Notes: generated by a model not told the origin, from the sequence alone. Counted from the stretch's first letter, positions 1-5,285 are shown. The stretch: 10,245 nucleotides of DNA from Phycisphaerae bacterium (GCA_029260155.1 JAJDDU010000457.1:1-10245); one strand, 5' to 3'. Numbers and translations are program-made.

Positions 1-56
1 ACTTGAACACCATTCTGGTGGTAGTCCAAACCTACGAAAATCGGTAAACTCTCCAT
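1..56 (-). CDS. IS110-family transposase, N-terminal fragment (runs off the window)
   Basis: Only 18 full codons are visible, reading MESLPIFVGLDYHQNGVQ. The segment FVGLDYHQNGVQV matches the first beta strand of the RuvC-like DEDD catalytic domain of IS110 transposases, in which the Asp of GLD is the first metal-binding acidic residue. The ATG at 56-54 has a strong Shine-Dalgarno sequence, AGGAG, at 69-65, eight bases upstream. The known family role is excision and integration of the element guided by a bridge RNA. The gene reads in the same direction as the upstream membrane-protein gene (519-100), with 43 bases between that stop and this start, so read-through transcription is expected. 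The call rests on a short N-terminal motif, so it is good for the family but says nothing about whether the gene is intact. Confidence 0.72.
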   Translation of the reverse strand, partial: MESLPIFVGLDYHQNGVQ

Positions 57-120
57 GTCTGTTGCTCCTCTTAGATGGGAAAATGAACCTACCCGTCTAT
101 TATGCGCAGGAGCAACAGAC
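57..120 (-). promoter_or_regulatory. 13-bp inverted repeat enclosing the transposase ribosome binding site
   Basis: GTCTGTTGCTCCT (57-69, plus strand) and AGGAGCAACAGAC (108-120) are perfect reverse complements separated by 38 bases. In a minus-strand transcript the second arm contains the AGGAG Shine-Dalgarno and ends one base before the transposase ATG. A transcript entering from the upstream gene would fold the ribosome binding site into a 13-bp stem. A transcript starting inside the loop (107-70) would lack the first arm and stay translatable. Other insertion sequences, IS10 and IS50 for example, are known to protect themselves from read-through in this way; applying it here is inference. 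No U-tract follows, so it is not a typical terminator. Confidence 0.6.
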
Positions 121-519
121 TTTCATCCCCATCTCCGGACAGACGCCTGATGTGTTTCCAGTCAGATCGTAGCCACATTCTTTGCAAGCTCCTGGAGGAC
201 GCGAACGCATGCGGCGCCAGCGCGTGACACCCAATCCCATGCAGGTGCCGACACTTGCATAGAAGACCGTTCCGAGCACGACGAAAGGCGTCATTCCCGC
301 GTCACGAGGGAAGGACATCGCTTCGAGAAACGACGGGATCACTCCCAAATCAATTAGCATCGTGACGGGAAAATCGATGGCCAGGAAGAGCATGGAATTG
401 TCAACGTCCCGCATCGCAAGTATCACGATACACGCGGAGGCGATGAGGTGGATTACTGCGAAAATAACTCCATACTTGAACGCGGTACGCACGAAGGAAC
501 CCTCCAACTGTGGCCTCAC
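100..519 (-). CDS. small membrane protein with damaged C-terminal CGYDLTG zinc ribbon
   Basis: This 139-residue protein starts at GTG (519-517); an in-frame stop lies four codons upstream, so the start cannot be far away. It has three probable membrane segments, about residues 16-36, 43-64 and 78-98, then a basic stretch (RWRRMRSR) and a zinc ribbon, CKECGYDLTGNTSGVCPE, at 112-129. This ribbon recurs in planctomycete proteins and normally ends CPECG. Here the fourth cysteine is methionine (CPEMGMKV) and the tail is CCSCA, which could only partly substitute. The last six sense codons (120-103) overlap the first arm of the IS inverted repeat, so the natural C-terminus was probably replaced by the insertion. 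Its function is unknown; the family is a membrane protein with a cytoplasmic metal-binding tag. It may no longer fold a complete zinc site. Confidence 0.65.
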   Translation of the reverse strand: MRPQLEGSFVRTAFKYGVIFAVIHLIASACIVILAMRDVDNSMLFLAIDFPVTMLIDLGVIPSFLEAMSFPRDAGMTPFVVLGTVFYASVGTCMGLGVTRWRRMRSRPPGACKECGYDLTGNTSGVCPEMGMKVCCSCA

Positions 520-733
520 AACCGCAGGCTACTTTCCGCGACATACTTGCGTCAAGCGTATGTGGTCCTCAAGGAGGACTCGCTCCGGATTGTTCTGCGC
601 ACGGGGGTGGAAGCATGCGCTTGGTCTTTGCGCTCGCCGGGCACAAGGCCCGACGCTACATCGGTTTTTTTCAAAGAAGAAACCTGTTTTGAGAAATGTG
701 AATTGGTGGTGCGGTGCGTATTGGTTGAGGGAA

Positions 734-765
734 CGGAACGCTCCCCTGCGGGTCGCCGCTAAACG
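734..765 (+). repeat. dispersed repeat family A, copy 1
   Basis: This is a 31-base core ending CTGCGGGTCGCCGCTAAAC, seen again at 5450-5480 and 9044-9074. It differs from the 5450 copy at one position (GGAACG instead of GGAGCG). This copy lacks the upstream GCGGCGAC arm that gives the 5450 copy its hairpin. All three copies have the same orientation and lie outside genes. Confidence 0.75.
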
Positions 766-827
766 GGTCTTGTTGCGGGAGACGGAATCGGCGTCCGGCG
801 GGATACTGATGGGCGTTCTTTCTCTGG

Positions 828-856
828 CACTAACACCTACATGCGCTCTGACCCCA
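828..856 (+). repeat. dispersed repeat family B, copy 1 (GCGCTCTGACCCC type)
   Basis: The 29-base segment 828-856 matches 1517-1545 at 27 of 29 positions; both contain ATGCGCTCTGACCCCA. Read on the minus strand the motif is TGGGGTCAGAGCGCAT. The copy ends two bases before the stop codon of the 859-1275 gene, so it sits immediately 3' of that gene. Confidence 0.75.
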
Positions 857-858
857 TA

Positions 859-1275
859 TTAGGCTTGGAAGTTGGCGAGTATTATGATGATGGCGGCGAT
901 GAGCATTCCGAGGAGGACGTACTGCCATGCGATGGCGACCAAGCCTAGGGAGACGGCGCCGCCGGATACACGGATGTGCTCCTTGCGAATCCATGATGTG
1001 ACTCCGAGGATCATGGCGATGAGACCCAAGCCCGTGCTGGATGCTTGGACTGCGTCGAGGGGCATGGCGGAACTTGCCGGCGGTGGGGGTGTTTCTTTGA
1101 GGAACTTGTCGGCGATTAGTTTCTTGCCGGCGTCTTTGGCCAACTCCATTAGGGTCGGGTCGGGCGTTACGGGAGTGCCAATCGCTTCGCGGAGATTGTC
1201 TTGGAAAATGGCGACGGCTATGGCGATGAACCCTACGGCCAAGCCTGCGATTCCGATGTGTTTCATGTTCTTCAT
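859..1275 (-). CDS. small membrane protein with a proline-rich loop, function unknown
   Basis: I do not recognise a family for this 138-residue protein. It has a hydrophobic N-terminal segment (about 6-24), a soluble section (25-80) containing a charged amphipathic stretch (LMELAKDAGKKLIADKFLKE) followed by PPPP at 63-66, and then two or three further membrane segments (about 82-95, 106-137) ending in a nearly continuous hydrophobic tail. The start is uncertain: ATG at 1275 and ATG at 1266 (residue 4) are both possible, and neither has a strong ribosome binding site. It lies 304 bases downstream of metK on the same strand, with repeat-rich DNA between, so co-transcription is unlikely. The organised hydrophobicity and normal composition support a real gene. 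Confidence 0.65.
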   Translation of the reverse strand: MKNMKHIGIAGLAVGFIAIAVAIFQDNLREAIGTPVTPDPTLMELAKDAGKKLIADKFLKETPPPPASSAMPLDAVQASSTGLGLIAMILGVTSWIRKEHIRVSGGAVSLGLVAIAWQYVLLGMLIAAIIIILANFQA

Positions 1276-1579
1276 GGTGCTGCAGTCCCAACGAAGGTTT
1301 GGGTGTACTCGCGTCTCTCACTTTTGATCTATATCGTCCAATGGCGGCCGCGAGTGGCGGAAGGGTGGCAGGAATGGGGCTCGGTGGCCACTTGGGGTGG
1401 TTGGCGCGCAACCTGTGATGGTCGGCCTTCCAGCGAGATTCCTCGCTACGCTCGGAATGACGCCTGGTGGGGATCGCCGGCCGGAGCGAGTCCGCGACGG
1501 CGATTGAGACCCGTCCCACTAACAACTAAATGCGCTCTGACCCCAATTGTTCACGCTAACTGCGATCTGCCCCAATTGC
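1276..1579. other. repeat-rich intergenic region between metK and the small membrane protein
   Basis: There is no credible gene in this 304-base gap. It holds the TTCCTCGCTACGCTCGGAAT repeat (1435-1462) and the two-unit tandem form of repeat family B (1526-1584) that runs into the metK stop codon. Reading frames across it translate the repeats, giving peptides such as HSERSEESR, a well-known signature of spurious ORFs over this repeat type. No clear terminator for metK is visible. Confidence 0.6.
1435..1462 (+). repeat. dispersed TTCCTCGCTACGCTCGGAAT-type repeat
   Basis: The segment reads GAGATTCCTCGCTACGCTCG and continues GAATGACG. ATTCC and GGAAT pair around a short centre, so it can form a small imperfect hairpin. 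On the minus strand one frame gives the peptide HSERSEESR, which I know as a recurrent translated artefact of this repeat in unrelated bacterial genomes. One copy is present in the window. Confidence 0.65.
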
Positions 1580-1584
1580 TCACG
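1526..1584 (+). repeat. repeat family B, two tandem units overlapping the metK stop codon
   Basis: Unit 1 (1526-1555) runs CTAAATGCGCTCTG, then ACCCCAATTGTTCACG. Unit 2 (1556-1584) runs CTAACTGCGATCTG, then CCCCAATTGCTCACG. They agree at 26 of 30 aligned positions, with one base deleted in unit 2. The last bases of unit 2 include the complement of the metK TGA (1580-1582), so the coding region ends inside the repeat. Unit 1 with its left flank (1517-1545) is the counterpart of the copy at 828-856. Confidence 0.75.
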
Positions 1585-2755
1585 TTGCTGCTGCTGTTTT
1601 CAGGGCGCTTTTTAGGGCGTCGACCTTGTCGGTGCGTTCCCAGGTGAAGGCGTCGCCTTCGCGGCCGAAGTGGCCGTGGCGGGCGGTCTGGTGGAATATC
1701 GGTCGGCGCAAGTCGAGTTGGTCGATGATGGCACGCGGGGTCAACGGGAAGACTTCGCGGATGGCCCTGCTCAGCTCAGCTTCGTCGACCTTGGCTGTTC
1801 CCTCGGTAGTCAGGAAAACGCTGGTGGGTTCGGCCACGCCGATCGCGTAGGAAAGCTGGACCTCGCAGACGTCGGCGAGCTCGGCGGCGACGACGTTCTT
1901 TGCGATGTAGCGAGCCATGTACGCGGCGGAGCGGTCGACCTTGGTCGGGTCTTTACCGGAGAAGGCGCCGCCGCCGTGTCTGCCTCGACCGCCGTAGGTG
2001 TCGACGATGATCTTGCGGCCGGTGAGCCCGACGTCGCCGGCGGGGCCGCCGATTTCGAAGCGGCCTGTCGGGTTAACGTGGATGGTTATTTCGCCGTTCC
2101 ACCATTCGCCGAGGATGGGCTTGCAGATGTGCTCGGTCACTTGGCGTTTGAGTTCGTCTTGCCGGTCGTTCCAGGAGCTATCGTGCTGGGTCGAAAGGAC
2201 GACTGTGTCGACGTTGGTCGGCGATAGGCCGTCGTAAGCGACGGTCACCTGCGATTTGGCGTCGGGTCGAAGGCCCTCGATGGTTCCTGCGCGGCGGATG
2301 GCTGCGTGCTGCTCGACGAGTCGATGGGCCAGGTGAATGGGGAGCGGCATGAGCGCGGGGGTCTCGTTACAGGCGAAGCCGAACATCATTCCCTGGTCGC
2401 CTGCGCCGTCGCGGTCAACGCCCATGGCGATGTCGGATGATTGCTTTTTGATGGAGGTCAGGACGGAGCAGGATTCGTAGTCGAAGGCCATATCGCCGGA
2501 GGTGTATCCGATTTCCTTGATGGTCTCGCGTACGACGTCGGAGATTTCGACGTAGGCTTTGGTCGTTACCTCGCCTGCGACGACGGCCATTCCGGTTGAG
2601 ACCATGGTCTCACAGGCGACGCGCGACTGCGGGTCCTGGGCCAACATTGCATCCAGGACGGCATCGGAGATCTGGTCGGCGACCTTGTCCGGATGCCCCA
2701 TGGATACCGATTCCGACGTAAACAGACACGCGCTCTTGCCATTCGACGATGTCAC
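1580..2755 (-). CDS. metK: S-adenosylmethionine synthetase (methionine adenosyltransferase)
   Basis: MetK makes S-adenosylmethionine from methionine and ATP, releasing phosphate and diphosphate; it is a cytoplasmic tetramer needing Mg and K. Family signatures are all present: GHPDK at 20-24, GAGDQGMMFGFACNET from 117 (active-site hexapeptide region), DVGLTGRKIIVDTYGG around 242-256, and the phosphate-binding GGGAFSGKDPTKVDR from 261. The C-terminus HFGREGDAFTWE is also typical. I chose GTG at 2755-2753 because GGAAGGA lies just upstream, giving 391 residues, the normal family length; the open frame extends 26 codons further but that extension has no family resemblance. The gene follows the ferredoxin gene by 141 bases and probably has its own promoter. 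Its last codons run into a dispersed repeat. Confidence 0.97.
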   Translation of the reverse strand: MTSSNGKSACLFTSESVSMGHPDKVADQISDAVLDAMLAQDPQSRVACETMVSTGMAVVAGEVTTKAYVEISDVVRETIKEIGYTSGDMAFDYESCSVLTSIKKQSSDIAMGVDRDGAGDQGMMFGFACNETPALMPLPIHLAHRLVEQHAAIRRAGTIEGLRPDAKSQVTVAYDGLSPTNVDTVVLSTQHDSSWNDRQDELKRQVTEHICKPILGEWWNGEITIHVNPTGRFEIGGPAGDVGLTGRKIIVDTYGGRGRHGGGAFSGKDPTKVDRSAAYMARYIAKNVVAAELADVCEVQLSYAIGVAEPTSVFLTTEGTAKVDEAELSRAIREVFPLTPRAIIDQLDLRRPIFHQTARHGHFGREGDAFTWERTDKVDALKSALKTAAAT

Positions 2756-2806
2756 AGCGTTTCCTTCCAAACGAATTACCCAATTCAACACCCGATGAGG
2801 CGGGTC

Positions 2807-2835
2807 ATCATAATCGCAAGAACAAAAGGGCACAA
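2807..2835 (-). promoter_or_regulatory. candidate sigma-70 promoter for metK
   Basis: On the minus strand TTGTGC (2835-2830) and TATGAT (2812-2807) are separated by 17 bases. The -10 matches the consensus at five of six positions and the -35 only in TTG. Initiation would fall near 2800, giving a leader of about 45 bases with the GGAAGGA ribosome binding site. That is too short for a known SAM riboswitch; a small hairpin (ACCCG/CGGGT, 2790-2805) sits at the predicted start. Confidence 0.4.
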
Positions 2836-2896
2836 CTCTCGCGTGTTTGGGTGTCGGGCCGTTGCGAGCCGTTTGAATCCTGCTGTTTGCTCATCG

Positions 2897-3514
2897 TCAT
2901 GCTTGGGGGTCCGCCTTGGGGCCGTTTCGGCGGTGGGGGATCACGACGATGGCCCTGGTTGGCCTGGTAGGGCAGAATTTCTGGCAGACGCCGCACCCGA
3001 TGCAGCCATCGTCGATCACGTGCGGCGGGCCGTCGTCGGGCAAGTTCAATGCCCGGCTGCCCATTGGGCAACGGTCGACGCAGATTGAGCAATCGTCATC
3101 CTGAGCGCGGACGCAATCGGCTGCGGCCACTCGGGCTAGGCCCATGCGGATGTCTTCTGGGGCATCGACGAGGCGAAGTGCTCCGGTGGGGCAGGCGTTC
3201 ATGCATTCGAGCCCGTCGCACACGACGCAGGCGGTGACATTGGGATCGATGATCGGTGTCTTGTCGGTGGCTTCGTTGCCGCTGTCCCAGGGGAGGATTG
3301 CGTCGACGGGGCATGAGTCGACGCAGGCTCCGCATCGGGCGCAGAGGTCGAGGAAGTCTTGTTCGGGAAGTGCGCCGGGGGGGCGGAGGATCGTGCTGCC
3401 GGCGGGAAAGGGGAATCGCTTTTCCAGAAAATCGCCGACTGGGCGGATGAGACGCGCGAGGCTGCGGTGGAAGAACTCGCGTCGACCTTGGTTTCCTCCG
3501 GATTCGGTGGACAC
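2897..3514 (-). CDS. NapG/MauM-like ferredoxin-type protein with four [4Fe-4S] clusters
   Basis: This 205-residue protein carries sixteen cysteines in four cluster motifs: CARCGACVDSCP (58-69), CVVCDGLECMNACP (96-109), a spaced motif with C134, C142, C145 and C149, and CIGCGVCQKFCP (171-182). That number and order match the NapG/MauM type of polyferredoxin, which passes electrons between a quinol-linked donor and a periplasmic enzyme. The N-terminus has RREFF (11-15), similar to a Tat or NapG start, but no hydrophobic stretch follows, so export is doubtful and a cytoplasmic electron carrier is more likely. The start is GTG (3514) with AGGAG six bases upstream. No reductase partner lies nearby. 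It is divergent from a Fur-family gene, which could control it. The electron-transfer role is secure; the partner is unknown. Confidence 0.85.
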   Translation of the reverse strand: MSTESGGNQGRREFFHRSLARLIRPVGDFLEKRFPFPAGSTILRPPGALPEQDFLDLCARCGACVDSCPVDAILPWDSGNEATDKTPIIDPNVTACVVCDGLECMNACPTGALRLVDAPEDIRMGLARVAAADCVRAQDDDCSICVDRCPMGSRALNLPDDGPPHVIDDGCIGCGVCQKFCPTRPTRAIVVIPHRRNGPKADPQA

Positions 3515-3583
3515 GGGGAACTCCTGCTGTGCGTTTGCCGGCAGCCAACCCGTCGCTTGCGCTCTGGGCTCTGAATGGAGCGG

Positions 3584-3592
3584 ATTGTAGCA
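3584..3592 (-). promoter_or_regulatory. candidate extended -10 promoter for the ferredoxin gene
   Basis: On the minus strand the sequence is TGCTACAAT, an extended -10 (TGn followed by TACAAT, one mismatch to TATAAT). The -35 region is poor. Initiation would be near 3577, about 60 bases before the GTG at 3514. The same TGnTACAAT pattern appears before the secreted-protein gene at 9161-9169. Confidence 0.4.
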
Positions 3593-3606
3593 CAGGCGAT
3601 GAGCAA

Positions 3607-3643
3607 TTGCCCGTGGGTGTTCTGGGGCTTAGAATGTCGCATT
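3607..3643 (+). promoter_or_regulatory. candidate promoter of the Fur-family gene with an overlapping dyad
   Basis: TTGCCC (3607-3612) and TAGAAT (3630-3635) are separated by exactly 17 bases, placing initiation near 3642, some 30 bases before the GTG at 3672. A short perfect dyad, AATG-TCG-CATT (3633-3643), overlaps the -10 and start region. A repressor site at this place would fit autoregulation, common in the Fur family, but the dyad is too short to be called a Fur, Zur or PerR box. Confidence 0.4.
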
Positions 3644-3671
3644 GGATACTTGACCGTCCCCTGGAGCGACC

Positions 3672-4175
3672 GTGGCCAAATCGGAAGCCAACCCCCGTGC
3701 CGAATCCGCCCGGCAGACGCTTCGCGACTTTCTGAAACGACGCGGCATCAAGTTTACGGCGCCTCGGCGGCGGATTCTTGAGGCTGTGCTGGAGATGGAA
3801 GATCACTTCGAGGCTGAGCAGTTGCTGTTCGAACTGCGTCAGCGCGGCGAGCGGGTTGCGAAGGCGACGATCTACCGCACTCTGCCGCTGCTGGTGGATT
3901 GCGGGATATTGAAGCAGGTTCGCTTCGAGGTGAAGCAGGCGCATTATGAGCTTTGCTTCGGTGAGAACCCGCACGACCACATGGTGTGCAGCCGTTGCGG
4001 GCGGATCATCGAGTTTGGCGCGAACGAGGTCATTGAACTGCGCGCGCGGCTGGCGAAGAAGCACGATTTCCACGCGGTGGCCCACCGTTTTCAAGTGCTG
4101 GGTCTTTGTCACGGATGTGCCAATCAGTGCCCGGCGGCGGCGAGCATCGAGCCGGCGGATCGGCGTGACGCGTGA
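3672..4175 (+). CDS. Fur-family metal- or peroxide-responsive transcriptional regulator
   Basis: This 167-residue protein has the Fur-family layout: a winged helix (about 13-85) with recognition helix VAKATIYRTL (62-71), then a dimerisation domain with HYELCFGENPHDHMVCSRCG (91-110). C106/C109 and C146/C149 (CSRC and CHGC) form the expected structural Cys4 zinc site; H91, H101, H103 and E114 are likely regulatory-metal ligands. C153 is an additional cysteine. The sequence does not tell me whether it senses iron, zinc or peroxide. The start is GTG at 3672, with GGAG six bases upstream. Its TGA overlaps the GTG of the next gene by four bases (GTGA), so the two are probably translated in a coupled manner. 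It is divergent from the ferredoxin gene, a plausible target. The C-terminal tail after 155 is not conserved-looking. Confidence 0.92.
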   Translation: MAKSEANPRAESARQTLRDFLKRRGIKFTAPRRRILEAVLEMEDHFEAEQLLFELRQRGERVAKATIYRTLPLLVDCGILKQVRFEVKQAHYELCFGENPHDHMVCSRCGRIIEFGANEVIELRARLAKKHDFHAVAHRFQVLGLCHGCANQCPAAASIEPADRRDA

Positions 4176-5155
4176 GTTCGACTGGGGATGCGCCTCGGTC
4201 CTTGCGACCTTTTTGCTTTCGGTGTGGGTACGATCTGACGGGACTGACGCTGCCACGACCTTGTCCGGAGTGCGGGTTCACTTACGACCCGGTGCGGGAT
4301 GCGGAGGCGGCGCGGGCGTGGTTTGCTTCGGCGCGGTCGCTGTGGTGGTTTGTGCGTCCGTCGCGAAATCCCGACGGGCTGTTTCATGTCTTGCACGATG
4401 CGGGGTCCGTTCGCGTTGCGCGGCGGCGGCGATTTCGGTGGCTACTGCTGCCGGCGATTTTGACGTTTGTTACCCTGCTGACCGGGACGATGTTCGTTGT
4501 CGAGTACGACGAGAAGATCTCGTACTATGAGAAGGGAGATCCGACGCGCACCCCCGTGAGCAATCGATGGTATCACGAATCGGATCGCGTGTTCTATTAT
4601 GAACTCAAGCTGTTTCGGGAAGGGCTGTTTTTCAAGAAGCCTCCCTCCTGGGTACGCGTGACGGAGGTCGTGAATAGACGTGTCGTGTTCGTCTTTCCGG
4701 ACGAGTTGGATCCCCTGCCGTTCTTCCTGAACGGCGCTCCATGTTTCGTCTTGCTGCTGGGGTATCTGCCGGCGATGTTCGTCATTCGGCGCCGATCTGG
4801 CAGCCGCCATCTTTCCGTGGATCGGCCGGAATTCACCTTGAGCGCATCAAGCGCAGCCGCGCTGACGGCGCCGGTGTTTGGCGCGGCCCTTTGGCTGTTC
4901 TACGCGGTGGTGGTGGCGTTTGGAATCGCGACAGCGTGCCTGTGGGCTGACCGAACGTTTGAGCCTGCCGCCTATCTTGTGCTCGGCACCGGGGGGTGTT
5001 GGGCGATGGCCGGAATCGTCGGGTTCCCGCTTCTTGTTTCGATGGACCGGGCACGGGTTGTTTTTCCGAATCGCTTGTGGGCGAACGTCGTCTTGATTTT
5101 GGCGGCGGTGGGCGTGCCGGTGGCGGTGTTCTGCTGTGTCACGGCGTTTCTGTGA
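4172..5155 (+). CDS. multi-pass membrane protein with N-terminal CGYDLTG zinc ribbon
   Basis: The 327-residue product begins with a complete zinc ribbon, CFRCGYDLTG...CPECG, with C15, C18, C31 and C34. This planctomycete-type ribbon is known from many otherwise unrelated membrane proteins of the phylum, and its function is not established. A soluble stretch follows, then about five membrane regions: 90-110, 183-205, 227-258, 266-289 and 302-326. A 70-residue loop between the first two is charged and tyrosine-rich. The start is GTG at 4172, inside the stop of the Fur-family gene, which suggests translational coupling and shared control. If the regulator senses metal, the ribbon protein could take part in the same response, but that is inference. 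I cannot assign a transport or enzymatic role. Confidence 0.75.
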   Translation: MSSTGDAPRSLRPFCFRCGYDLTGLTLPRPCPECGFTYDPVRDAEAARAWFASARSLWWFVRPSRNPDGLFHVLHDAGSVRVARRRRFRWLLLPAILTFVTLLTGTMFVVEYDEKISYYEKGDPTRTPVSNRWYHESDRVFYYELKLFREGLFFKKPPSWVRVTEVVNRRVVFVFPDELDPLPFFLNGAPCFVLLLGYLPAMFVIRRRSGSRHLSVDRPEFTLSASSAAALTAPVFGAALWLFYAVVVAFGIATACLWADRTFEPAAYLVLGTGGCWAMAGIVGFPLLVSMDRARVVFPNRLWANVVLILAAVGVPVAVFCCVTAFL

Positions 5156-5159
5156 CGGA

Positions 5160-5246
5160 TTAGCAGAGCGCGGCGTAGCAGGCGAAGGCTAGGAATGCGA
5201 TACGGGCCTTTCTGCGGAAGAAATTGTATATCCAAAGACGTTTCAC
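5160..5246 (-). CDS. possible 28-residue basic membrane peptide
   Basis: The minus-strand frame from GTG (5246-5244) to TAA (5162-5160) encodes 28 residues beginning MKRLWIYNFFRRKARIAF, followed by a hydrophobic, alanine-rich tail ending in Cys. Nine bases upstream is AAGGAG, continuing into AAGGAA, the strongest ribosome-binding sequence in this part of the window. The design, a basic and aromatic N-terminus then a single hydrophobic segment of about 14 residues, is that of a small membrane protein. It is convergent with the ribbon-protein gene, with four bases between the stop codons. I know no family for it. It could also be chance: it is short, the hydrophobic part is minimal, and no promoter is evident. 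Confidence 0.42.
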   Translation of the reverse strand: MKRLWIYNFFRRKARIAFLAFACYAALC

Positions 5247-5266
5247 GGCTTCCTTCTCCTTGATTC

Positions 5267-5285
5267 CACCGGCTGGAAACCGGTG
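5267..5285. repeat. hairpin CACCGG/CCGGTG
   Basis: CACCGG (5267-5272) and CCGGTG (5280-5285) form a 6-bp stem with a 7-base loop. On the minus strand it lies just upstream of the AAGGAG of the small ORF. GGCTGGAAACCGGTGCCACA resembles dispersed intergenic sequences I have seen in planctomycete-type genomes, though only one copy is present here. Confidence 0.4.

Larger units (their letters stand above)
1..120 (-). mobile_element. 5' portion of an IS110-family insertion sequence, cut by the window edge
   Basis: The minus strand from base 56 to the window edge opens a reading frame with the start of an IS110-type DEDD transposase, and bases 57-120 form its upstream region. The outer boundary is not certain. 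The neighbouring gene keeps its zinc-ribbon homology through CPE (codon ending at 133) and perhaps to KV (codon ending at 118), so the element probably begins between about 133 and 118. That leaves only about 60-75 bases before the transposase start. This is short for IS110-group elements, which encode their bridge RNA upstream of the transposase. It would fit IS1111-type elements, which carry that RNA downstream. The rest of the element lies outside the window. Confidence 0.6.
520..858. other. intergenic region without a recognisable gene, carrying repeat copies
   Basis: No convincing gene is visible on either strand; the plus-strand frames here have no family resemblance and no plausible ribosome binding sites. 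The stretch holds a short GC hairpin (CGGGC at 638-642 pairing with GCCCG at 648-652), a run of seven T (665-671), one copy of the CTGCGGGTCGCCGCTAAAC repeat (734-765), and one copy of the GCGCTCTGACCCC repeat (828-856). The local composition around 660-715 is clearly more AT-rich than the surrounding genes, which fits a decayed or inserted segment. Confidence 0.6.

Noticed and set aside
638..671. Hairpin followed by T-run, considered as an intrinsic terminator
   Set aside because: The stem is only five base pairs and twelve bases separate it from the seven-T run. No plus-strand gene ends upstream.
830..1525. 231-residue open frame on the minus strand
   Set aside because: It contains HSERSEESR from a dispersed repeat, overlaps the better-supported 859-1275 gene in another frame, and is arginine/histidine-rich.
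2756..2833. 26-codon N-terminal extension of metK
   Set aside because: The GTG at 2755 has a strong ribosome binding site and gives the normal family length. The extension overlaps the predicted promoter and has no MetK similarity.
2756..2896. Possible SAM riboswitch in front of metK
   Set aside because: The likely promoter leaves a leader of only about 45 bases. The single small hairpin lies at the predicted transcript start and I could not match any SAM riboswitch core.
3096..4256. 386-residue open frame on the minus strand
   Set aside because: It overlaps both the ferredoxin and the Fur-family genes in the wrong frame, and its sequence is low-complexity arginine, proline and serine.
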